Positions 34,301-38,840 of a DNA stretch of 38,840 nt are shown in pieces. Origin of the DNA: Flavobacteriales bacterium (GTDB lineage: Bacteria; Bacteroidota; Bacteroidia; Flavobacteriales_D; Sanyastnellaceae). The translations under genes were made by a program, and so were the position numbers. The notes under the pieces are model-generated. The model was not told where the DNA came from. It did not search any database and saw nothing but the letters and a program-made list of their open reading frames with translations. The stretch lies in assembly GCA_947466425.1 (NCBI GenBank), contig CANIBZ010000022.1, positions 1 to 38,840 on the forward strand, in the 5' to 3' direction. Position 1 is the stretch's first letter. Each line of letters starts with the position of its first letter.

Positions 34301-34461
34301 TGACATTAGGTGTAATGTTCATCTTCGGTAGCGATGATATTCGCGGATTCGTATTCGCAATGATTATTGGGGTAATAAGCGGGGTATACTCTACCTTGTT
34401 CATTGCAACTCCGATTGTTGTAGATATGCGTAAAATGTTTGCTAAGAAAGAAGCGAAATAA
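31348..34461 (+). CDS. secDF: Protein translocase subunit SecDF (fused)
   Basis: SecDF uses the proton gradient to drive late steps of Sec export, which all signal-peptide proteins of this window need. The 1037-residue protein joins SecD and SecF, common in Bacteroidota. The first transmembrane segment is residues 7-25. The SecD motif GLDLKGGMSVTLEV is at 137-150. A periplasmic region contains RIDQFGVTSPNVQKQ and a Lys/Asp/Thr-rich insertion near residue 335. The SecD membrane block includes LTMGMAVDANVLIYERVKEE. The SecF half starts near residue 730 with GFNMGVDFVGGTSFKVKY and contains IIGYSINDTVVIFDRIRE. It is a single-gene unit with its own promoter and terminator. Confidence 0.97.
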   Translation: MQNRSLLWIFIILLTLSVGYLLSFSFISKSYENVVFQAVEESITDELVKGELLKNYGDTMVVADSIRKTGFEAYRDSIITMRHGSIDSFVKANLDAKRESLFTMKYNKALRDSADAVAFPLMGYSYSYLKSHELALGLDLKGGMSVTLEVSIPDLLLSLSDYSSDATFLSTIENAKKAQLNSTADFLTLFEEEWKKSGGQGQLWRKFSNQTNQDKFKANMSDEEVMKVLRKEANDAIDNTENIIRKRIDQFGVTSPNVQKQSLTSRIVVELPGVTDQERVRKNLQGTANLEFWNTYFNVEIAQAMIDLNTALGKIQAPELYAAAADTSKKDSTATAPAVKPDDQLTEDEKKRKYPLFAIFGPNIPRDNQAVPSAIAGTAKVTDMEAVDRIFNSDMAKSMFPKDLRLMWSAKPEKGIAILYAIKADELNGRAPIDGKSIVDARQDFDPIKGGIVVEMTMSPDVGAPKWKEMTAKNAKDNNRAVAVVMDNLVYSAPSVNEEIPNGKSVITFGSGDNRDKQILDAKDLAGLLKAGSLPAPAKIIDEVVVGPSLGAENISAGIWSFIAAFIVILLYMMFYYAWAGWAANVALVANLFFLIGALVSLGGTLTLPGIAGIVLTMGMAVDANVLIYERVKEELRLGKPVSVAMLDGFKKALGAIIDGNATTLISGLVLLFVGTGPMKGFATTLIIGIFTTLFTAIVISRLILYKRLDSKKEITFYSNITKNWFTKMNYDFVTKRYLYYGISATILIAGAVSWTTRGFNMGVDFVGGTSFKVKYEEKVDPEAVRSALSTALVENGNASASTVQAIGTAGNELKITTNYLINDNSNDVTQRVQSDVDKALGTVGKHEITTSYKVDASMSDDFRAEAIWAAILTLLLVGIYVVFRFRKIDFAIGASVALLHDALIVICAFTLLNGVVPFTLEVNQNFVAAILTIIGYSINDTVVIFDRIREYFRERRNPELKSTINDALNSTLGRSINTSMTVLLTLGVMFIFGSDDIRGFVFAMIIGVISGVYSTLFIATPIVVDMRKMFAKKEAK

Positions 34462-34481
34462 TTTCGATTTAGAATACTTTG

Positions 34482-34509
34482 AAAGTGCCGGGAAATTCTC
34501 GGCATTTTT
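34482..34509 (+). terminator. Intrinsic terminator of secDF
   Basis: The 9-bp stem AAAGTGCCG/CGGCATTTT (one G-U) with a 9-nt loop is followed by T residues. The -33 box of the next promoter begins 2 nt later. Confidence 0.8.
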
Positions 34510-34510
34510 C

Positions 34511-34540
34511 TTTGAAAGACATTCAACAAGCTTACCTTTG
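34511..34540 (+). promoter_or_regulatory. Promoter of the tatA-like gene
   Basis: TTTG (34511-34514) and TACCTTTG (34533-34540, exact TAnnTTTG) are 18 bp apart. Only 4 nt separate the -7 element from the ATG at 34545, implying a leaderless mRNA. Confidence 0.75.
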
Positions 34541-34544
34541 CCGC

Positions 34545-34862
34545 ATGAGTACTGGCGAGATTCTTATGATTTTGTTTATCTATCTTTTGCTTTTCGGAGC
34601 GAAGGGGGTTCCGTCTATCGCTCGTACGTTAGGAAAGACCATGTATCAATTTCGCAACGCTGCGAAAGATGTTCAAGATGAAATACTGAAGAGTGCCGAT
34701 GACATGCGTAAACAGGCTCGCGCGGAAGTTCCTTTGGATCAGTTGATGAATGATGAAGAGCCGCAAGCGCCTATTCGTCCGGCACCACCAGTAGCACCGC
34801 CTATTCAAGAAGAAACGAAAACAATTCCTGCCGATGATGTTCAGCCAGGAGCAACTGTATAG
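34545..34862 (+). CDS. TatA/TatE-like twin-arginine translocase component
   Basis: This 105-residue protein has the TatA layout: a short N-terminus, one transmembrane helix (EILMILFIYLLLF, residues 5-17), the FG hinge (FGAKGVPSIARTLGKTM) and an amphipathic helix (YQFRNAAKDVQDEILK). A Pro/Glu-rich tail follows (APIRPAPPVAPPIQEE). TatA oligomers help folded proteins with twin-arginine signals cross the inner membrane. No tatC is adjacent. The in-frame extension to 34479 is rejected because the promoter lies inside it. The last 29 nt overlap the alkB-type gene in another frame, suggesting translational coupling. Confidence 0.8.
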   Translation: MSTGEILMILFIYLLLFGAKGVPSIARTLGKTMYQFRNAAKDVQDEILKSADDMRKQARAEVPLDQLMNDEEPQAPIRPAPPVAPPIQEETKTIPADDVQPGATV

Positions 34863-35394
34863 TTCAAACGGAGAAGAACTTATTCTTCATCACGAAATTT
34901 TTCAATCCTTTTCCATTCAAGATTTTCTTTCATTGCCTTGGCAACAGAATACCATTCGTGTATTCGGAAAAGAGCATTTTGAACCGCGCTTAACATGTTA
35001 TTTCGGCCCAGCTTATACCTATTCGAATGTGCAATGGAAAGCGATGGAAATTCCACCGATTCTTTTCCAACTAAAAAAAGAAATTGAACATTTAGCGCAA
35101 GCGGAATTTAATGCCGTTCTCGGTAACTATTACAGAGACGGGCAAGACAGCATGGGTTGGCACAGCGATAATGAGAAGGAAATGGATGCTTCGGTTATTG
35201 CATCTGTGTCTATTGGAGGCGAGCGAGTGATTAAATTCCGATCGCGCAAAGACGAAAAGAAGTTGGCTTTCAATTTACCTCACGGCTCGCTTTTGTTGAT
35301 GAATAATTTCCAAGAGAATTGGCAACATTCGATTGGGAAAGTGAAGTCTGCTTCCCCCCGAATAAACTTTACGTTTCGAAAGATTAATTGTTAG
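34834..35394 (+). CDS. AlkB-type 2-oxoglutarate/Fe(II)-dependent dioxygenase
   Basis: AlkB-type enzymes reverse alkyl damage on DNA or RNA bases by oxidative demethylation using Fe(II), O2 and 2-oxoglutarate. The 186-residue product is complete. It shows PRLTCYFGPAYTYS, the NYYRDGQDSMGWHSDNE segment with the HxD metal ligands, ASVSIGGERVIKFRSR, HGSLLLMNNFQENWQHSIGK with the third metal ligand His, and the 2-oxoglutarate-binding PRINFTFR. The length resembles the ALKBH2/3-like subgroup. The start lies within the end of the tatA-like gene, so the two are probably one transcript. Substrate preference cannot be told. Confidence 0.93.
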   Translation: MMFSQEQLYSSNGEELILHHEIFQSFSIQDFLSLPWQQNTIRVFGKEHFEPRLTCYFGPAYTYSNVQWKAMEIPPILFQLKKEIEHLAQAEFNAVLGNYYRDGQDSMGWHSDNEKEMDASVIASVSIGGERVIKFRSRKDEKKLAFNLPHGSLLLMNNFQENWQHSIGKVKSASPRINFTFRKINC

Positions 35395-35438
35395 AGGGAA
35401 GAGGACATTCGGCTTCACCATGTATTTCACTTTGTTCT

Positions 35439-35446
35439 TATCTTTG
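35439..35446 (+). promoter_or_regulatory. -7 promoter element of the E1 gene
   Basis: TATCTTTG matches TAnnTTTG exactly and ends 6 nt before the ATG at 35453, so the mRNA would be leaderless or nearly so. It sits within a longer in-frame start at 35420, which is therefore rejected. Confidence 0.6.
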
Positions 35447-35452
35447 CGCCCT

Positions 35453-37822
35453 ATGAGTTTGGCCAACAAAGCAGCGGTGAATGATACCGCAAAACAAATG
35501 TTGCTCGACGACTACTTTTTGGCTTGTTTAAGTCGCGAAGCTTCGTTGTTGGGAAGAAAAGAAGTACTTACCGGAAAAGCCAAGTTTGGTATTTTCGGTG
35601 ACGGAAAAGAATTGGCGCAAATTGCCATGGCCAAGCAGTTTCAAAACGGAGACTGGAGATCTGGTTACTACCGCGATCAAACATTCATGATGGCCATTGG
35701 TCAATTGACCGTTCAGCAATATTTCGCGGCGTTATATGCGCATACAGATACCGTGAAGGAACCTTCTTCGGGTGGAAGACAAATGGGGGGACACTTTTCT
35801 ACGCGGACGTTGGATACAAATGGAAATTGGAAGAACGTGATGGAGATGAAAAATTCATCTTCAGACATTTCTCCAACGGGCGGACAAATGCCGCGTCTAT
35901 TGGGATTGGCGCAAGCTTCTAAATATTACAAAGCGAATACTGCTCTTCATTCAAGAATGCAATTTTCGAATAAGGGAAATGAAGTAGCCTTCGGAACCAT
36001 AGGTGATTCAAGCACTTCAGAGGGTTTGTTCTGGGAAACTATGAACGCATCTGCTGTTTTAGGCGTGCCAATGTGCATGTGTGTTTGGGACAACGGATGG
36101 GGAATTTCAGTTCCGAAAAAATATCAGACGGCGAAAGAAAGTATCTCGGAATCGTTAAGCGGAATGCAAAGCGAGCCGGGTGAAGGCGGAATAAAAATAT
36201 TCAAGGCGAAGGGTTGGGATTATTCAGAGTTGATGCTCATGTTCGAGAAAGCTGTGAAGCATTCGCGCACGCACCACCAACCTGTTTTAATTCATGTTGA
36301 AGAATTAACACAGCCGCAAGGGCACAGCACGAGCGGTTCTCATGAGCGCTACAAGACGAGAGAGTTGTTGGAGTGGTACGAAGAATTCGATTGCATTGTG
36401 CAATTCGGAAAATTCTTGACAGACAAGAATGTTGCGAAGCAAGAAGAGTTAGACGAGTTGCGCGCGAAAGCAAAAGCGCAAGCACGCACCGAACAACGCA
36501 CAGCATGGGACGAATTCCGCGCGCAAATTCAGGCCGACGTTAACGCGGCCATTGCTTTGCTTGATGCAGCCGGACAATCAGAAGCAGCAGCCTCTTTGAA
36601 GAACAACGGCGAAGCCATTCGCAAAGATATTTTCGAAGTCATTCGAAAAGTATTGCGCACGGTTCGTGGTCAACACTCAGCTGAAATTCAAAATATAAAA
36701 AATTGGTTAGCCAGTGCGCAAGAGCGCATGCACAAAGCATACAGCAGCGAGCTATACAGCGAGCGTCATGATTTAGATCGCTCCGTTTCTATTCAGTATG
36801 CAAGCGATGCAGAGATGGTTGACGGACGCGTTGTCCTTCGCGATTTTTGGGATGCGAAGTTGGCTGAAATGCCTGAGGTTTTAATCTTCGGAGAAGACGT
36901 TGGAAAGATTGGTGGAGTAAACCAAACGTGCGAAGGACTTCAAGATAAATACGGAGAATTGCGCGTGAGCGATACAGGTATTCGCGAAGCAACAATCGTT
37001 GGACAAGCGATAGGTTTGGCCATGCGTGGACTTCGTCCGGTTGCGGAAATTCAGTACTTAGATTACATCTATTACGCGCTTCAAATTATGCGCGATGACT
37101 TGGCTAGCGTGCGTTACAGATCTGCTGGCGGACAAATGGCTCCGGCAATTATTAGCACGCGCGGTCACCGATTAGAAGGTATTTGGCACAGTGGAAGTCC
37201 TATGGGTGCTATCATTAGCAGTGTTCGTGGAATGGTGGTGTGTGTTCCAAGGAACATGACTCAAGCTGCGGGTATGTACAATAATTTGTTGAAAGGAAAT
37301 GACCCAGCGTTGGTTGTTGAGTGCTTGAACGGATATCGCAAGAAAGAAAAAATGCCTAGCAATCTTTCTGAAATGGTTGTTCCTATTGGTGTTGCAGAGG
37401 TGGTGAAAGTAGGAAGTGACCTTACAGTTGTCTCTTACGGAAGTACATTGCACATGTGTTTGAGTGCTGCAGATGAGTTAGCGAACATGGGAATTTCAGT
37501 TGAAGTGGTAGACGCGCAAACACTTCTTCCATTCGATACAACAGGCGTTTCAGCATCGAGTGTTCAGAAAACAAATCGCTTGGTTGTGGTTGATGAAGAT
37601 GTGGAAGGTGGAGCTTCGGCTTACTTGTTAGATCAGATCATTAACAAACAAGGTGCTTTCAATTACCTAGACGCACAGCCAATAACGGTGACTTCAAAGC
37701 CGCATTTACCTGCTTATTCAACCGATGGCGATTACTTCAGTAAGCCGTCTGTAGATGATATTATTGAAGCTATTTACGCGGTTATGTCAGAAGGAAATCC
37801 AGCAAGATTTCCGAGGATTTAA
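35453..37822 (+). CDS. 2-oxoacid dehydrogenase E1 component, fused alpha and beta subunits
   Basis: This thiamine-diphosphate enzyme decarboxylates a 2-oxoacid and passes the acyl group to the lipoyl E2. The Bacteroidota fused form of 789 residues is most like branched-chain (2-oxoisovalerate) E1. The alpha half contains SSGGRQMGGHFSTR and the ThDP-binding motif GDSSTSEG (184-191) to DNGWGIS (213-219). An Ala/Glu-rich helical linker (about 330-420) joins it to the beta half. That half carries VLIFGEDVGKIGGVNQTCEG, DTGIREATIVGQAIGLAMRG and QYLDYIYYALQIMRDDLAS. No E2 or E3 gene is adjacent. The 3' end shares TTAA with the convergent small ORF. Exact substrate (pyruvate or branched chain) is inferred, not shown. 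Confidence 0.9.
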   Translation: MSLANKAAVNDTAKQMLLDDYFLACLSREASLLGRKEVLTGKAKFGIFGDGKELAQIAMAKQFQNGDWRSGYYRDQTFMMAIGQLTVQQYFAALYAHTDTVKEPSSGGRQMGGHFSTRTLDTNGNWKNVMEMKNSSSDISPTGGQMPRLLGLAQASKYYKANTALHSRMQFSNKGNEVAFGTIGDSSTSEGLFWETMNASAVLGVPMCMCVWDNGWGISVPKKYQTAKESISESLSGMQSEPGEGGIKIFKAKGWDYSELMLMFEKAVKHSRTHHQPVLIHVEELTQPQGHSTSGSHERYKTRELLEWYEEFDCIVQFGKFLTDKNVAKQEELDELRAKAKAQARTEQRTAWDEFRAQIQADVNAAIALLDAAGQSEAAASLKNNGEAIRKDIFEVIRKVLRTVRGQHSAEIQNIKNWLASAQERMHKAYSSELYSERHDLDRSVSIQYASDAEMVDGRVVLRDFWDAKLAEMPEVLIFGEDVGKIGGVNQTCEGLQDKYGELRVSDTGIREATIVGQAIGLAMRGLRPVAEIQYLDYIYYALQIMRDDLASVRYRSAGGQMAPAIISTRGHRLEGIWHSGSPMGAIISSVRGMVVCVPRNMTQAAGMYNNLLKGNDPALVVECLNGYRKKEKMPSNLSEMVVPIGVAEVVKVGSDLTVVSYGSTLHMCLSAADELANMGISVEVVDAQTLLPFDTTGVSASSVQKTNRLVVVDEDVEGGASAYLLDQIINKQGAFNYLDAQPITVTSKPHLPAYSTDGDYFSKPSVDDIIEAIYAVMSEGNPARFPRI

Positions 37823-37995
37823 TTAATGGACGATACCAACTTCTTTACATCAGTATGCGTATAGAATTCTCCATTATTTACTTCAGCAACTGCAGCATCT
37901 ATCTTTTCGATAATCATTAATCGCTCGATGAGCTGGTCCAAAGAAAAATCTTTTGGGAGCTCATTAATCGCAGAAAGTACCGTTGCTTTTGTCAT
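37819..37995 (-). CDS. Small antitoxin-like protein, 58 residues, no toxin partner seen
   Basis: The ATG at 37995 opens a 58-codon frame. The product begins MTKATVLSAINELPKDFSLD and continues with QLIERLMIIEKIDAAVAEV, then NNGEFYTHTDVKKLVSSIN. The pattern (ELPxxFSLDxLIERLxxIEKI, then a G-x-x-x-T-H-x-D-V/L segment) is like small Bacteroidota antitoxins that pair with RelE/ParE toxins, which is a family-level impression. No RelE/ParE-like ORF follows, because the gene runs convergently into the E1 gene with a 4-nt TTAA overlap. Upstream, 23 nt away, is the TonB-dependent receptor on the same strand. It could be an orphan antitoxin or an unrelated small regulator. Confidence 0.6.
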   Translation of the reverse strand: MTKATVLSAINELPKDFSLDQLIERLMIIEKIDAAVAEVNNGEFYTHTDVKKLVSSIN

Positions 37996-38018
37996 AGAGC
38001 TAAAATAACATTTCTTTT

Positions 38019-38840
38019 TTAGAAATCATAAATAATTCCAAACGCAGGGATAATACTTCCATTCACATTCGGAATGAGAATTGGGATACCGTTGCTCCCA
38101 TCTGCACGCAAGGCTTGTCCGTCTGTGGTTGCGAAGCCACTGTTGTCGGCGTTGCGTTGGAACGAATACAGGTCTTGGCTGTAGCTCTTCGCGTTGGTTA
38201 CGTTTTGAATGTCTAAGAAGAAGTCGAGTGAAGATTTCTTGAAGTTAATTTTCTTGTCGATACGAATGTCTAATTGATTGAAGACCGGCAAGCGTTGGCT
38301 GTTCAATTGCGTGTAATCGAACGATCCTGTTCCAAGAGTTACATAATTCAATTGAGAAGAGGTCATGTCGTAAGGCGTGTAAGGCGCGCCACCTGCGAGT
38401 CTGTACTTCACGCCAAGTTCATAACCCTTTTTGAATTTCTTTCCGAAAATAACAGAAAGCAAATGCCTGTTGTCCCATGCTGAAGGCGCGTAGGTATCGG
38501 TAGATCCTGTGAATTCACTTTTGAAAAAGGTGTAAGAAGCAGTTAAGAAATAAGACTTGGTGAATTTTTGTTGAAGGAACAATTCAAATCCGTAAGCACG
38601 ACCTTGTCCTGTTGAAGTCACTTGCTCATTTCCAATGGCGCCGTATACAGAGCCTTGATTCGCCAATGAAACTCCTGTGTTGAATGAAACCGGATAGTTG
38701 CTGTATTGCTTGTAAAATCCTTCAGCCGTAATTCTTAAACTGTTTTTCGGAAGGAACTCGAATCCATAAACGTAGTGATCGCACAAGATGTAATCGCTGT
38801 TTCGATTCACAGAGTTTCCGTCTTGTTTGAATCCAAGAAC
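38019..38840 (-). CDS. TonB-dependent receptor, C-terminal part
   Basis: The last 273 residues of an outer-membrane beta-barrel are present; the gene continues beyond the right edge and no start lies inside the window. The alternating aromatic beta-strands (YGFEFLPKNSLRITAEGFYK, AYGFELFLQQKFTKSYFL) and the conserved barrel motifs PSAWDNRHLLSVIFGKKF, LPVFNQLDIRIDKK and DFFLDIQNVTNAKSY are typical. It ends in Phe (FGIIYDF), the usual signal for outer-membrane insertion. It would import a large substrate such as a siderophore, peptide or glycan using TonB energy; the substrate is not readable from this part. Confidence 0.9.
   Translation of the reverse strand, partial: VLGFKQDGNSVNRNSDYILCDHYVYGFEFLPKNSLRITAEGFYKQYSNYPVSFNTGVSLANQGSVYGAIGNEQVTSTGQGRAYGFELFLQQKFTKSYFLTASYTFFKSEFTGSTDTYAPSAWDNRHLLSVIFGKKFKKGYELGVKYRLAGGAPYTPYDMTSSQLNYVTLGTGSFDYTQLNSQRLPVFNQLDIRIDKKINFKKSSLDFFLDIQNVTNAKSYSQDLYSFQRNADNSGFATTDGQALRADGSNGIPILIPNVNGSIIPAFGIIYDF

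Noticed and set aside
34479-34544. Longer start for the tatA-like gene
   Set aside because: The segment contains the secDF terminator and the -33/-7 promoter; TatA proteins begin right before the membrane helix as at 34545.
35420-35452. Longer start for the E1 gene at 35420
   Set aside because: The -7 element at 35439-35446 lies inside it, so the transcript would not include that start.
37819-38018. A complete toxin-antitoxin pair
   Set aside because: Only the antitoxin-like ORF fits between the E1 gene and the TonB-dependent receptor; no toxin-like frame was found.
1-38840. Mobile element, prophage or genomic island
   Set aside because: No transposase, integrase, terminal inverted repeat or phage gene is seen; most genes are housekeeping or typical surface genes of the phylum.

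Overview
The window reads as a chromosomal segment from a member of the Bacteroidota, most likely a Flavobacteriales-type bacterium (inference). The evidence is: a fused lpxC-fabZ gene, a fused secDF gene, a fused E1 alpha/beta 2-oxoacid dehydrogenase, a DUF4301 gene, four secreted proteins with type IX secretion (T9SS) C-terminal sorting domains, a TonB-dependent receptor, and repeated promoters of the Bacteroidota form TAnnTTTG. No phage, transposon, integrase, rRNA or CRISPR array is visible.

Layout. 1-1649 (minus): a membrane-anchored coiled-coil protein followed 4 nt later by a serine hydrolase gene that carries an in-frame stop and runs off the left edge. 1746-1816: tRNA-Cys with its own promoter and a terminator shared with holB. 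1849-4760 (minus): recO-holB, a 240-bp intergenic region with a plus-strand terminator, then a yqeY-retropepsin pair. 4881-8306 (plus): a TetR regulator with an operator-like palindrome, then lpxC/fabZ-lpxA-ABC ATPase, which starts lipid A synthesis. 8303-13288: DUF4301, an Hpt-like protein lacking its histidine, galE, a PAP2-like membrane protein and rpoN. 13350-14327: a lipoprotein metallophosphoesterase.

The centre (14427-26623) is the striking part: three adjacent T9SS type B proteins of 2039, 1330 and 660 residues. The first two are tandem paralogues with different N-terminal heads but the same order of Ig/PKD-like modules. They differ mainly in the number of alternating A/B repeat modules: seven A-B pairs plus a terminal A in the first, two pairs plus a terminal A in the second. 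Between signal peptide and sorting domain all three proteins are essentially free of lysine and arginine.

The right part holds a metallo-beta-lactamase-fold hydrolase, a type A T9SS protein with Asp-box motifs, cinA, rpmB, secDF, a TatA-like gene overlapping an alkB-type dioxygenase gene, the E1 fusion gene, a 58-residue antitoxin-like ORF and the C-terminus of a TonB-dependent receptor. SecDF supports the export of the signal-peptide proteins, which would then cross the outer membrane through T9SS. No T9SS core gene and no PorP/SprF partner lies in the window.

Two architectural habits recur. All four convergent protein-gene pairs overlap at their stop codons. Several -7 elements lie only 4-8 nt before the start codon, which implies leaderless or nearly leaderless mRNAs.
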